From positions 40,307,558 through 40,371,557 of the forward strand of contig CM043946.1 in NCBI GenBank assembly GCA_014529385.2: DNA of 64,000 bases. The letters run 5' to 3'. The stretch is from Adiantum capillus-veneris (lineage: Eukaryota > Streptophyta > Polypodiopsida > Polypodiales > Pteridaceae). The notes under the pieces are model-generated. The model did not search any database, was not told the DNA's origin, and was given only the letters and a program-made list of their open reading frames with translations. Both the position numbers and the translations under genes were made by a program. This document shows positions 47,984 through 62,569 of this stretch, piece after piece (the first letter of the stretch is position 1; each line of letters starts with the position of its first letter).

Positions 47984-49348
47984 TGATAGCCGTTTTTCGG
48001 CTCTCCATAATTGCCATAGTAAGCTACCTCACCCTACCAAAATCACCCAAACACTATGGCTATCCCTACCATTTCACTGTAAATAGGCGTGTGTGAATTA
48101 GGGGACTTTTTCCATATCTTCTTAAAAAACCCTCAGCTAGCTAGTCACTGGGCTAGGTGAGCCAAAAAAAATAAAAATAATAAAAAAATAAAAGTATATT
48201 ATGGCCTCTTTGTGTGTAAATATTTCATTGTATATATGGCCTAAATATAGGGATTTTTTATAATTATTTTGGTATTTTATTTAAATATTTCTACTTAGGT
48301 GTGTGTTTTATTAAACCTATGTACACCTTCTTTCATCCTCTTACACCATAATTATATTTTTTTTTGCCAATATGTACATACTCTAACCTCATATTTTTCC
48401 TTTATACAAATCACTCCCACATTTTCACCCTCACCCTCGTGAAAACAAAAAATTGATTTCTACTCATTGGTTACTTTTATTATATTATTTACTTGCATAC
48501 CTTTTCCTCTTTCACCCAAAATAATTCAAGGAGGGACCATATCATATGATTCCAATATCTTTCCATATCCATAACTCCTCCATATTTTTATTATTATTTT
48601 TACTCATTATTCTAACACCATGTGCTCATTGAGCTAAAGTCCATGAATAGTCCATACACTAGTCCCACCATGTATATATTTCTTATTTCACCAATAATCC
48701 TCCCCCATGCATGGGTCAAGGGCAACTTGAATGCTTTGTATTATAATATGACAAAGGAGGGGCTCACTCTTGGATGCATTGTACAAATTCAACAAAGGAG
48801 GGGGCCACTAAAAGACTTTTGCAGGCATAAAAAACAAGCTTTTTGGTGAGACTTTTGGCACCTATCTCCACTCCGAATTTGGAGCGGTGGTCAAAAGAGA
48901 AAATGTAGCCCACTCCCTAAGACAGTGTGTGTGTGTTTTGGCAATGTTTAGCAATCACTAAGCATTGAGTGAGTTTATACAAGTTCTACGATAGCATCAT
49001 AACGAACCATCTCCATTTGCAAGTCACAAATAAGGTATTACGCAAGATCCTTCCCTCTCTCTCTTCCCTTTGCTCTAGCTCTCTCTGGTCCATTTCATGT
49101 GTGTCTTGGTGTGAGGTTGCTTGTGTGTGTTGTGTGGTGCATCTTCTTGGTTGTGCCAAAATCTCTCTTGCGTCCTAGTTCGCATACCATAACTAGGTGG
49201 TGCCCCTATCTTGTTTGGGTTTGGCTGTGGGTTTGTTGTTGTGTTGTGCTTGTGGTTGCCCCAGCCCCAATTGAGCAGCACGGGAGCCTTGAGGGGTGTT
49301 TAGAGGTTTAGAGGTCGCCTCTCTTGTTGCCCGCCCCGGACCGCCTCA
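47984..49348 (+). mobile_element. Solo X LTR with internal deletion, 4-bp TSD
   Basis: Starts TGATAGCCGTTTTTCGG and ends GGACCGCCTCA like the full X LTRs but is only 1365 bp. About 1.3 kb (equivalent to roughly 16617-17952) is missing, including the (CT)n tract and TATA box. The flanks are CTAG on both sides (ACTAG if the terminal A is counted). Removing it restores C integrase sequence GCTAAACTAGCAAAAAG. Confidence 0.9.
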
Positions 49349-50069
49349 CTAGCAAAAAGATATTATGGTCCTTTTCAAATCTTGAAGCCAATAAATGACA
49401 TGGCTTCTCAGCTCAAGTTGCCCAACCATTGGCTCATACACAATGATTTTCATGCGAGCCTACTTATGTCCTACAAAGGAGAGCCACCAAGTGAACGAAT
49501 TATTGAAGACCCCCCGGAAATCAAAGACCAAGAAGAGGTGCTACAACCCGAAGCTATCCTTTGGCATGAGGACAAGGTACTAAGACATGGTAAGATTATC
49601 TGATGGTGTCTTATTAAGTTCAAAATTTATCCTTTTGAAGATGCTAGATAGATTCAAGGAATACAACTTAAGGATAGTATGAACCTTGTCAATGCTTACA
49701 ATGCTACATTAGAGTAAGAAAATGTACATATTTCTTTTAAATGATCAATTTTTTTGTCTTATAAGACTAATTCTCTTTTTCTTGTGCACAAATTTAAGTA
49801 GTATACATGCTTAGAATGATGTTTGTGTTGAGGATGTATCTCAAACACCAAGTAGACATTGTTACTCTACTTTGGAACTATGATATGGACTAAAGAGCAA
49901 ACATGCTTGCGGTAGCTAAGTCTCCCAAGCCCGGATTAGTCATCCATCTTGGATGATGTTGTGGGGTAAAAAGGGATCCTCTACCCACTAAGAAACATCA
50001 ACTAATCGCTAAGGCTTTATCTCTTCTACCTCATAGTCGAGGATGACTACGATTTCAAGAGAGAGGTAA
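49349..50069 (+). pseudogene. C integrase/chromodomain tail and 3' untranslated region, continued
   Basis: Continues the second C copy after the solo LTR: MASQLKLPNHWLIHNDFHAS, PPSERIIEDPPEIKDQ, then chromodomain-like sequence and an untranslated stretch ending in the polypurine tract AGAGAGGTAA. Confidence 0.7.
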
Positions 50070-50957
50070 TGTCATAAAATCTAATATCTAACCAATAAAT
50101 ATATAGCCAAACCAAATGGTTTTATCATATTAAAACACATTAAACTAATCATTTAATGTGGGAGAATAAACAAGAACAAGGGTTAGAATATAGACATGTG
50201 CTTATAAATCTATCTCAACATGAGATCAAAGTTAAAGGGGTCCAAATGAGAGATGGTATGTCAAAGAAAAATGCTAGCTAATGAGCATAAATACCTTAGG
50301 ATTATCTTCATTAAAGACCTCCAAAGGTTAGTATTAAAATTCCTTAGACCTTAGGCAATCTAGGGCTGTGCTTGAGGTGGAAAATCGACCCAAGCTTGAG
50401 GTGCTTGTCGTGCTTGATCACTAAGGTGCTTGAGGTGCTTGTCATGCTTGCTGACTAAGGTTCTTGAGGTGCTTTATGACTAAGGTGCTTAAGGTGCTCC
50501 ATGAATAAGGTGCTTGAGGGGCTTAAGGTGTTCCAAAAGTGAAAAAGTATCCCTACTCGTGGGGGGGCAAGCCCTTATTGTAGGGGCATGAGAGAGAACA
50601 CACACACCCTCACACAAGGCAAGCCTTGTTTAAAGAAGCAACAAGGACACATGTCAAGTTCCTCTCCATGTTGCCCTCATAAGGTGCCTAAAGACTATTG
50701 CTTGGCCTCTCAAGAGGTCCAATGATAATTTAGCTAATTAAACTAATTGTTTATGCATTTATCAAGTCCTCTCTCTCAAAGTGGAAAGGGGGACACTTGT
50801 CCTAAGGCTAGCATGGTTGATTGATATGCACTCTACATGTCATTTGCTAAGCTTGTAGGGGTCCAATGAATTTGAAGCTTGAGCTACAATGAGGGGTCAA
50901 CCAAGGAAGCTAGGGTCTTGCTTGCAAGGTATACTCCCCCCCCCCAACACACACACA
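50070..50957 (+). mobile_element. C 3' LTR, left part (split)
   Basis: Starts TGTCATAAAATCTAATATC and runs to the (CA)n tract at 50945-50957. The matching right part begins in (CA)n at 58942. Together they make one LTR of about 1.6 kb interrupted by 8 kb. Confidence 0.8.
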
Positions 50958-51749
50958 TAAATGTGAGACATTAGAAATTCTCTATTTTAAACTACGAGGA
51001 TCCAAACAGTACAATACCTTTGCTGGTCCCCATGACCAACTGTAGCAAAACCATAAGAGCTAAACCGGTAACAGTGATTGTCACACCAATTGACATACCA
51101 TAAACTTCTAACTGTAATATGTCTTGAAATGAAAAATTGTTGTTATGAATTTTTGTATGAATTGTTACTTCACCTAGACAAAATACCTACAGAAGAATCT
51201 AGTCAGTCGTTTCTATGCTTAATATTGGTCCTTGGACGTCTAAAGTGAACCTTCACATTTAGAAAAGCCATATCTTTTCTCAGTTTGAGTTATCATCAAT
51301 TGGACATTATGCAACATGGGTAGCAAGACATGCACTTGAACTTGACATCCTTATGATGTTATGGATGACGATGTTCATCCTTATTCCTTGTTTTTCACCA
51401 CATGAGGAGCTGCACAAATTTAAGGGGCCTAGTTTGGGTGTGTGGGTGGCTTTTGAATCGAGGTATCATCATGTTTTTACTTACTCTATTCACAACATTA
51501 CTTACTCTATTCACAATATTAATGCTGGTGGTTGTGATAAATAAAGCCCTTAATTGGACACATGATAGATGACTTTAAGAGGACGTGTGTACCTCTTATG
51601 GTGCATGCACCACACATACACTTGCACTCTAGATAAAATTGGATATTATTGATTTTTTCTCCACATCCTTACTTCGTAATCCCATTTAGGAGTGTTGCTC
51701 GACTCATGTAGAGCGTGATTTATGAAGTTCTGCTCTGAGTCACTGTTCA
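50958..51749. other. No gene seen
   Basis: Left part of the 8 kb insert. ORFs are short and unrelated to known families. It could be the 5' region of the LINE that follows. Confidence 0.35.
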
Positions 51750-51775
51750 ATGTCACATTTTCAACCCACCATAGG

Positions 51776-51854
<79 letters not shown>

Positions 51855-53939
51855 GTGGATATGTACACACATTGTAGGCAATTATATGAGCAAGAAAATA
51901 CTGAAAAAATGCCATTTTATGGTTCACTCCCATGTATGCCATCTTTTTTTACTATTGAGGATGTATGCGGTGGGCTTGAAAAGTTGGCCACTCGCAAAGC
52001 GGGAGATCTTCAAGGTATCAAGCCGGAGATGATCAAATGGACGGGAGATTTTACCCATGAGTGGATGTGTGATATGTTCAACCTTGCACTTCAACATGGT
52101 ATGCCTTATGATTGGAGTACTAATTGGGTTAAGCCTTTGCATAAAGGAGGGGATGTAAAGAATGTAAGCAACTACCGGACTATAATGATTGGGTCTCTTA
52201 TGGCAAAGTTGTTTGGGTGCATAATGGAGATGAAATTGAGTGATTGGGCTAAAGAGAATGACAAGCGTGCAAAGGGACAAGCGGGTTTTCGTCGATGCCA
52301 TAGCACCATTGATCATCTTGTCACTCTTCGTGTTCTCATGGAGGAAAGTCGGTTGAAAGGCAAGCGATTGTATTGTTGTTTTGTAGACTTTAAGAAAGCC
52401 TTTGATATGATTCCACGTAACAATTTGTGGAGAAGGATGGAAGAACTCCAAGTGCCAAGTGAGTTTATGCTTGCAGTTTCTCGAATCTATGAGAAGGTGA
52501 TTTGTCAATTGCGCATGGGAAGAGAAATTTCAGAAATTTTTGTAAGCACTATTGGGGTTAAACAAGGATGTCCATTGTCACCAACTCTCTTTGGTCTATG
52601 CATCGATCAATTGGAACAAATGGTACTTGACTTTATGCAAGAAGAAGGCATTGAAGAGGTCACTATTTGCAATGCGGTAATCATGCTTTTGTTGTATGCG
52701 GATGATGTAGTGCTTCTAGCACACACTTTAGAAGATGCACAAAAGCTTATGGTTGTCCTTGAGAACTTTTGCTTGCATAGTGGGCTGATTGTAAATGAAT
52801 CCAAAACAAAGGTTATGCTTGTGAAAACCAACCATAAGGAGAAGCCATGCATTGTGTACAACAACGAGACACTTGAAGTTGTTGAGAGCTTTAAGTACCT
52901 TGGCCTTGAGGTTCCATCCAATCACAAGTGGCATGAATGTGCTATGCGTCGTTTGGAAGCGGGAAAGAGAGCATATTATGCATTTGAGAACATGTGTAAT
53001 GCAGGGAACATCAAGTGTTGGGTTCTCAAGAAGTATCTTTTTGATGCATTGGTGACACCGGTTCTTTTTTATGGAGTTGAAGTGTGGGGCGGGAGCATCT
53101 CAAAGTCTACTTGGAAAGAGTTTGAGAATGTCCAAAAGCGTTTTCTTACAAACTTTCTCCAAGTTAAGACACAAACACCATATATGCTCCTACTTCTTGA
53201 GTCGGGATCTCTTCCAATTGAGGTTATGGGCATGGAAAGGGTTGTGGAGTACATGATAAAGATGCGTCAAAACCCCTCACATCGACTTCCTACAATTGCA
53301 TGGGAAGCAAGCAAAAAAGTTCAAAAGACGCATAAAAGCAAGATCTTGAGCACGGGATGGATGCAAGACATAAAGAAGTGGTTTGGGAGATGGGATGCAT
53401 TACACTTGCTACATGATGCTTCAATTGACTCTCAAGTGAATGAAGCTTTTCTACAACGCCAATGTATTACGGCTTGGGAGAAATCCGGTGGGTCACGCTT
53501 CATACATTACACCACCTATATTGCCCCCAACTACAAAACCATGTTCTTCGCTGAGAGAGGAAACCGTACTCACACTTACATGCTTGAGCCTATTCCCTTG
53601 TCCGCGATACGCACTATCGCAGCAATTCGGCTTAGCTCCCATTTCCTTCGATGCGAGATAGGGCGTTGGGGCAATGGAGAAGAGTCAAATCGATTGTGCA
53701 CATTATGCTCACTGCAAGTTCGAGAGTCTGAGTACCACACACTACTAGAGTGCTCAGCTTTTGATCACATCCGAACTTGCTTCTCTCACATTTTCAGCCA
53801 TAACTTAGACCTACACACTTTCCTCTCCCAGCCAAAGTGTGGGCTCTCCATTGCGACTCTCATCACTACAATTTTGGAGCATCGAGAGTCACTCATCAGT
53901 CATACACATACTACATCACATGTAACTTTGGTCCCATAG
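51750..53939 (+). CDS. LINE-type reverse transcriptase, 5'-truncated
   Basis: This frame is open for 729 codons; the real coding part starts after the (CT)n tract, near 51857. RT motifs are present: NYRTIMIGSLMAKLF, QAGFRR, CCFVDFKKAFDMIPR, GVKQGCPLSPTLFGLCIDQL and the catalytic YADDVVLLA. A thumb/linker region and a C-terminal zinc-knuckle-like CTLCSLQVRESEYHTLLEC follow, as in zf-RVT domains of plant LINEs. No apurinic-type endonuclease lies upstream, so the copy is probably truncated at its 5' end. The frame is free of stops, which suggests a young copy or selection. Confidence 0.9.
51778..51854. repeat. (CT)n microsatellite at the LINE 5' end
   Basis: About 38 CT units, translated as Ser-Leu repeats in the LINE frame. 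Confidence 0.95.
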
Positions 53940-53971
53940 GTCATATTTGACCTCCGAGGACGATAATAAAA

Positions 53972-54298
<327 letters not shown>

Positions 54299-55212
54299 GA
54301 TGTAACAAAGGCACTTTCTTTGCATCACACACTATGATCCGTCCTTAGTTCTGGGATCTAGCCGTACTGTGTTGAGTAGCTTCCATGATGCTACATCAGT
54401 ACACAAGAAAGGCCGATTATACGATCTCGCCTTCAAAATGTATTGAAGCACAACAACAACATAACCCTAGATGTACGAAAGTAGATTGGCTGAGAGCCCG
54501 AGTACAAACACACCTTCAACTTCTTTGCGCCAACAAGCATGCAAAAGGCAACATCCGTATGCAGGTAGGTGCATCGGCACCTACTCAGTATGTTTAACAT
54601 TTGAACTTGTTGTAGATTCTATTGTGTCTTTTAATGATAATCTATGGTTTTTTTGGAAAAATGGTCAGCAAAATGATAGCAATGTTCATGCTTAGCTGAT
54701 ACTTAATAAAATTCGTTTTATATACATAATAACCTTGGAATGATAGATTTGGCATCAAATTTACGAACCTCTCACTATCCATTAAGTTGAAACGCTTTAA
54801 AGATGCTAAAAACTAGCAGGCTGCTTGGTCTGGGTTACTATCACGCATCAGCAGATAAATTTAAGACAAACATCCTTAGTGATTTTCACAAGATAAATGG
54901 GCATGTTTGTGTCCTTTGTGCTAGCGGATCAAGCTGACAATTCAGAGGGTTTGTATTGATAATTCTCCAAAGATGTAATAACATCGCAATGATCTATTGA
55001 ATGAACAAATATTTATACAATATAATGACAAGATCACTTACTTAAGAGTCAAGTAGCATATTTTGCTAACCATTGCTAACAACCCCTCGTGTGGTGACTT
55101 AGCATAAAACTATTTATTGATGCAACTTTTTGAAACATATTACTATGTAGCATGCATAAAACAATCACAATTGATGCAGCATGGCCTAGAGGTCTGTCAT
55201 TGAATAATAATT

Positions 55213-55432
55213 TGGAAATTTAGGATCTGTTTAATAATGATAATCTTCTGGCTTTTTTTGAAGGATTGTTGGTCCCTTTTGACTAAATTGGTTGATCATT
55301 TGGAAGGCTACTCTTGGAAATTTAGGATCTGTTTAATAATGATAATCTTTTGGCTTTTTTTTGAAGGATTGTTGGTCCCTTTTTGATGACCAGCGAACTA
55401 AATTGGTTGATCATTTGGAAGGCTACTCTTGG
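55213..55432. repeat. Tandem duplication, period ~102 bp
   Basis: GGAAATTTAGGATCTGTTTA and the next ~80 bases occur twice in direct order; the second copy has an extra GATGACCAGCGAA. Confidence 0.9.
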
Positions 55433-56339
55433 AAGCATAATGTTTCTTGTTTTTACAGAATCTAACACATCTTTTTTGGAGTAATAGTGATGTTAATCAT
55501 AATGGTAAGTGCAATGGCATGCTTGTTACAAGATATTACACGTTTATCTTTTGAGTTTAGAAGTTATGGTTTTTTCGGTTGATGCCGACCCTTTTCACAT
55601 TCATTGTGGCAAGAATATGACCGTAACCTTATGGTTGTAACTAAGTATACTCACATTAATGAACTCAGCACTATGACTTACTCTTTAACGCTTTCCCTTT
55701 TTAGGAATAAAGCATAACAATTGAAAGTAGGGCTAATATTTTACATTGTAATCACTCCAAAGAGTCTTAATCCTCATGTGAGGGTCTCAGATGAGATGGC
55801 ATTGGACTGGAATTTTGAAAACTGATCCATATTACAAAGGAGATGCTGCCCAATGTTTTTGAAATTACAAAATACAAATAAATGACTAAATATCTAAACT
55901 CAACAATTGCTCTATGCTAGGTTGTTAGTTTTTGTTATAATTCTTGACACCGATAACAAGGGGAGGGGGTTGTTGACACCTGTCTTCCCAATTTTTGCCA
56001 AGTACTAATGGACTTACATTTTTTGGATGGTGGCAGGTAAGAGGTTTCCTCCTTGGGATTATGCCGACAACTGCAACAATAACATAGGATCACCCATTGT
56101 CCAGCTATTCGTACAGTTGATTGATGACCCGTGTATTTGCTTCTTTGATAAATTCATAAAGTGACAAATAACACTGTATATGTCAAATGTCTAGTCCATA
56201 TGTCAGTTGTAGTCTTATCTCTGTCAATTTTAAAGACTACTTCTTATCTAATGTAGACATAGTTCTTGGCTATTATATACACTTTGTCTGGTTTCTAGTC
56301 CCATTGTGTGGTTCAACAATTTGTGAAATCAAACTATTG

Positions 56340-56341
<2 letters not shown>

Positions 56342-56402
<61 letters not shown>
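56342..56402. repeat. (CA)n microsatellite
   Basis: About 30 CA units. Confidence 0.95.
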
Positions 56403-56403
<1 letters not shown>

Positions 56404-58941
56404 TATATTGGACATATGCCACATTTGACTATCACCCTTTGATATCGCATGCGCGCGCACACACACATGCACACATAATATATAATACCATTGACATATC
56501 CAAAAAATTAAAAAAAATGAAATTGCCCAAGTATTGACGACATGCTACCACGGATTTACTAATTCTTTACAATGGCACATGCAACTACCTTATTAGCAGA
56601 TGAATGATGGATGGATTTGGAAATGGAAGTAGGATCCAAGCAAGATGGAGCAGAATTTTTTTTAATAAAAACAAGCCGTATGGCTTTTCTTTGTACATAT
56701 TTCCTGCATAGAAAATGTGTTATTTTTTGGTGGTAGAAGTCTTCAAAAAGAATGTACAAGCCCTTGAGTAAATGAATAAATATCTAGTGCTAAGGATATT
56801 AATTCCTTTGTTTTTAATAAGTGGTAGAAAGAGATAAGCTTAATTGGCTAAGGGGATATTTTTAGCAAACACCCGGTGGGTGGCTATACTTGCACAAGAG
56901 AGCCACTTGCACATGCTTAGTTAATGCACCAATTACAAGGTCTGTGTATATAAGTAAACGATATGTGCAAGAAGCATGAACGCAACCTGTATTGTGTAGC
57001 ACACAAGCATGTTATTACAACTACTAGCACAAGGCTCAATATTGCGTAGGTTTTTTTAAGCACACGTTCCCTCTAACTGCAGCTAATAGCACACGAACTG
57101 CTGTCGGATATTGGCTATGCACACAAGCTTTTGCTTATTACACCATACGGGTGAAACGTGAGCCTACTGTGCAAGTGCTTGCTCACGAAGGTCCCTTTGG
57201 ATTGCTGCACTAAACTCCCTCTCACTCTAAAGAGCTAAAACATGCGCACACACCAAGAGGACAAGACAAAGGCTGAATAGTGAGCCTCCAAGTACATACG
57301 AAAGAGCAACTTACGGAAAATACAAGAGGTATCGATGTTTTGTATTAGAAACTGCACACACACTGGTAGAAGCACAAGGAAAACTATTTTCCATACCTAG
57401 TTACGCACACACAAAGGATTTCAATAGGTCTCCATGGCATAACACGTAAGATAATCGGTTGTTGTCTCTCTCAAAATCACACACACGATTAGAGGCGCAC
57501 AAAAGGGTGTGTTCAGACATATGTACACACACATAAAAAGGGTTAAAAATCCATGATAATAGCTATCATCCAAGTATGGTATGAATATGGTTCTGTCACA
57601 TTAGAAAGAGTTTGAAATTTCATTTTGTTCATATTCATATAAACATAGACTCACACATACACATGCAAGATTATAAAAAGCATTTTTTGATTACATATAC
57701 ATATGCATGTACAAGGACATATATACAAAAAACACACATAGAAATTCTCACATATATACATACAGAAGTAAATATACAATTATACGAGTAGTGAAGCATT
57801 AAAGAAAGCACATATGATAATAGTAAAAAGAATCAGCATAAAGTTAATACCTAGCATAAAAATATCATTTGAAGGGCGTAACAGTGGACGGAATTGCAAA
57901 ACCTTGGACAACAAATGTGTACAAGAGAGATAACACAAATGACGATGGAAAATAGTAACCAGGTACTGCGGTACATGAGCTCTACTTACAAGTTTCCCTT
58001 ACTTTGAGATCGTGTACTTAAACAAAGTTGTTATATCATATTATGTGCTTTCCTTCAGAATTGTTTGAAAATCCTCTAAGATTTCTATTAAGTGGTAAGC
58101 ATAATTATAGATATGGGTCAAGCTATGAAGCATTAAGTTCTAACAACCTTGTGTGAGGGCGAAGGTCAATGTTTACTTGGGGTTTTTTTGAAAAAAGGGT
58201 GATATTACAAAAAAAATGCTGCCGAAAGTTTTACAAATTAAGAAACTTATAAAATATTTGGTCAACTTTGATGGAAAAAAGTAAGTGTATATACCATAGA
58301 ATGTAGCAATTGGGGGATTCATATACCTATATTGAAATAATCATAAAGTGGGGCAACAGTTAGGACTATTACATAAGGATATTAACCACATGTGTCTGAT
58401 TATTGTTGATAAACACGGTTACATGCAGACAGCTAGGATGAGCATCACTCGGGACATATTTAAGCTACAACAGATTTGAGACAAGCTCATGGTTGCACAC
58501 AGTAGGCAAAAAGAAAACCAAGCCAATAGCAATTAGGGACCCTATCTCCAAACTATGTAAAACAAAAAAAATTGCAAAGACCGTAATAGACCCTACTTAC
58601 ATAGACGAGATAAAGAAAACATAATATATGTTTAGGAGTATGGTTGGGGTCTGAGATGTGACAACAATAACAAGCAGTGGGGATTTCTTGGATACCTGTC
58701 ACCCATTTAGTACAAATTAGTTCTAATTAATTGTACTTGTGGTTGGTTGGCAGATAAAGATCCCTGCTCTCATCTGATAGGAGTACCAGCTTTAACTCCT
58801 ACTTTTTCATGTATCAAAGTATCTTGTAATGAATTTTATATGTATCAAGAAATTTTTCTTTGTTTTGTTCTTTACAAAATATCTTTTGCAACAGTATTTA
58901 AGTCTCTCACTATATGATTCTGAATGATGGGATTTTAAATT

Positions 58942-59648
58942 CAAACACACACACTCTCTCATTGTGTGAAGTGCAAAGTGCAAGAGCTCCATCTCCTTCT
59001 CGAAGCTTGTTGGAGAAGCTGAGAGCCTACACCAACACTCTTGGCTATGGAATGCAAATCCAACCAAGATCCATGCTTCAATGCTTAAGCTTGCCATCTT
59101 CTTCATCATCATCATTATGCTATTATTCTATGCTATGCAAGAAGAATGATGATAAGTGAGGACCTATCTCTTTCTCGTAAGTTAATTCTTCTTCCTCTTC
59201 CCTACCCTCATTCCCTGCTAGCTCCCTCCACCTTCGAAGGTGTTTGAGGCCTTGGGATTGAGGCCGAGGCTGGTTAATTCTTTTACAAAGTTTATGTTAT
59301 GCGTGTGATGCATGAAGCTTTCCATCTTCATTGCATCACCTAGGTCACAACAAGGAACACAAAGATTGTATTGTACCAAGTCTCTCTTTATGGGAGAATC
59401 TATCATGCAAAAGCCTATTGGAGGGGGGACCGCCGGCTCCACATAAATCCAGTCCTCAACTGTTGTCATGTTCTCTAATTCTCTCTCTTGCAAAAGTATT
59501 TTTCATGCCAAGTTAATTAAGTATAATGGTTGTGTTTCTACCGTTAATTAATTTCACCCTCCATGTTCTCAAAGTAGTCTCATAAAAATGCTCACTATAA
59601 TTCTCTTAATTCCGCTATTCTCAATGTTCATAGGCCATTTCCATTACA
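58942..59648 (+). mobile_element. C 3' LTR, right part (split)
   Basis: Begins in (CA)n, then matches the right half of the C LTR to its end CATTTCCATTACA at 59648. The next base starts unrelated sequence (ATTTCTTTCTG), with no primer-binding site, as expected for the outer end of a 3' LTR. Confidence 0.8.
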
Positions 59649-62100
59649 ATTTCTTTCTGAATTAACTGATATTGCATGGTTGTGTCCTTGGGGTTGAACT
59701 TTTCATGTAACTTCTTTGATTTGATCACCTACTTTAGTCAATGTTGCCTCATTTGGCTATGATACTACACCTTTTACTTGCAACTATTGAGCATTATCGG
59801 CCTGCATCTGAGTAACTTTTGATCTTAAAAGATCTTTTGTACTTTTTGGCAAAAAGTCTCTCTTCGAAGGAGATTTTGGTGGTGATCTTTGTGTAGCCTT
59901 CTGAGCTTTATCTTCTATTGATTTTGACCTATCTGTCACCTGTTATGGCAGAGCTTGAGGCTTTGCATCACCTTGAGATAATCTTTGACTTCAGTCCTAC
60001 CATTCGTACAAGGTTGTACAAGGTCATGAACCTGCTGGTATTCGTTGTCGTCTGCATCTCGATATGTGTATGTGAGCTTGGTCACATGCAATTGCTTGAA
60101 CACTATTGGATTGGCTGGCTTTTAACTTGACTTGTTGAGATCAACTGAAATTGTTGTCCTTGATGATCTTCATAGAAGCATTTGTCATCAGATTTTGATG
60201 GAATTTGGGTTAACTAGAAACTTCCAACAACCATATGATCTTTCAATGGTTTCTGCTTTGAAGGGGTCTGCTGGCTAGAGGCCCTAGGGATTCCCAAGGT
60301 GATCACTAAATCTTTCTCCATTAGTTGGGCTCAAGACTATTTGACTTTGGTGCATCTATAAACCTTTTGCATAGTTTCCTATGTATCTTCGTGAAACATG
60401 ACATGTGATTCCCCAAGTCAAGCTGTAGATATCCTTATCTTTTCCTTGATATTTTCTATACCATGGGTCTCCTATGATATGAGCTTTTGTTGTTTCAGGA
60501 CCCAAGGTATCATAGATTTTTGACTCTCGTATATATTTACGACTGTTTTGCTCAAAGTATATGCTCATTTTGTCACAACGCCGAAGCTTGATTTTTTATG
60601 GAGAAGATTTTGGCTTTGAACATATTTTTGGATTCATTGGGGTAATATCATTCAACTCTAGAGAGGATGGGCTATAATAGATTCTTTCCTGTAAAATGAA
60701 CCATCCTTCCTGATCTATTTCTGGGCGTAATTGTATGAGCTAGTTGTGGGCCTTTAAAACACTGATCGTTTTTCTTTTTTGCACAATTGCCCTTCTTGGT
60801 CTGCATAGTGTGCATATGAATTATGTGTACCATATAATGCTTACAACATTCTCTTTGATGTGTCCCTTAGACTCGTGAATGATTGCACACTAGGGATGTG
60901 GATGAAAAATCACTTGCAAACCTAACACTTTTGACCTTTAGTGATATTTGGACGGTTTGACCAAAGTCACATAGGAATTTGTTGTTCAAAAGATCAATTT
61001 TAATCTTTTCAAGTGCATGTGCATCTTTATGCAAATTCTGAATTTGTCATGCTTTTACTGGTGCTTCTAATGGTAATGCAGGAACATTTGATTGCACCAA
61101 AAATGATGAGTTAGATGCACTTACATCGGGATTCGCATTTCCAATTTTCTTTGTGTGTTGCTTTGTAGTTCCTATGTCCCTGTTGTCCGGATTTCATGGA
61201 CAATCCTCTGGAAAATACCCACCTTTTCTTCCACAATATGAGCAATAAACTATGATTGGTGTTATATTAATTGGTTCTTCCATCTCAATCTTGCCAAGGA
61301 GCTTTTGCCTCAATGTTTGCTAAGTTGTTAGCTTCCTCTTTTAGAACACTTAACATTAGGCTGTAGACTGCTCCATCTTGACCTTTGTACTTCCTTTGAC
61401 TTGGTTCTCCAATAAGACTGGCTCCTATTGGTTGGTTTATTGGATCTTCAATTTTTGGCTCTTGACTATAGATCTGACCACTATAATCCATTGTACAACG
61501 ATCGTGATTGCATATGCAGCAAAAGTATGGTTTGTTAGCACGTGCAAATTTTTGGATAAACACTCAGGTCAATTTTTTGCACTACTATCTACACTTCATC
61601 TTTGAGCTTGCAATACCTAGCTCCACTGAAATCTATGAACATCTAGGAGTTTTCTAGATTTGGCTCTTGTGTTGCTTTTGCTGCTCAAAAGATACCTATG
61701 GCCTTCCAAATGTGCATACAAGACTTTATCTCCATTATAGCCATAGAGCTGTAAAGTTTACTCTGTTGCAATTGTGCTAGTGCTACCACTACTACCGACT
61801 AGCTTTGTTTCATTTGAACTCTCAGCTCAACTTGTGTCCATGTTGGATCGATCTGCAAGGATATTTCCTGATAGATTTTGATGCTACTTAGCAAAATTTC
61901 TCTTACTTGGTTTGATACGACTTCTTTTACCAAGGCTATTTTGGTATTTGAGTGCTCTATAGACTCACAAGAGTTGATTAACTCTATCTTGAATGTGTCA
62001 AGATTGATTGCAATTTTGGAAACAATGAAAAACTGAGCTTTGAGCTGCGTTATCTGCAATCCAAGGTGAATTGTGTCCCTAGTCGTTCAATTCTGACCCA
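59649..62100 (-). pseudogene. Gag-like remnants of another retroelement
   Basis: The minus strand holds decayed coding pieces. One (61285-61563) has NKPYFCCICNHDRC and RKYKGQDGAVYSL; another (60356-60568) has RKYQGKDKDIYSL in a similar setting, so a segment is duplicated. Between them, near 61200-61247, is a knuckle-like CSYCGRKGGYFPEDC in which Gly replaces the His. Frames are broken throughout. It most resembles gag with two zinc-finger-like regions, but the family is not identified. Confidence 0.4.
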
Positions 62101-62569
62101 ATTTGCAATGCAATTACTTGCACCTGCCAATTTCTAGTCAGCACAATCACTTCTAGCTCCTTGATTGAATTGTGGAATCACTATCCAAAACTGGGCAAGA
62201 ACAATGATGTTCTTCGTTGAAGGGATTAGAGCCCATTGGAAAGTTCTCCCAATTTCTAGGTCCAATTCAAATTTTTGCCAATTTTTATCAAAGTCAGCTA
62301 ATTTCAAACCTGATTTGATATTTCAGCGCGTGAACAATGCCCTAACGCCCAAATTTTACTCAAGATTCAATTTCGGACTGAGTTTCGTGTGAATGTTTCT
62401 TTGCAGATCGGTTCTCACGAAGGTTCGATTTCTCGATTACATTCGGTTCGTTTTTTGCTCGCTTTCGACAAATTTTGAAATTTACCCGGCTCAAGGCTCG
62501 ATTTTGCTCTTTTTTCTTGCTTTCTCCGTCTCTTTTGGCTTTTCTTTCTGGACTCCTTCGCTTTTGCGG

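Larger units (their letters stand above)
54300..58941. other. No gene seen; AT-rich, with small repeats
   Basis: No ORF here looks coding. It contains a 102-bp-period duplication (55213-55432), a (CA)n tract (56342-56402) and, from 56.9 to 57.8 kb, many scattered CACACA strings. Confidence 0.5.
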
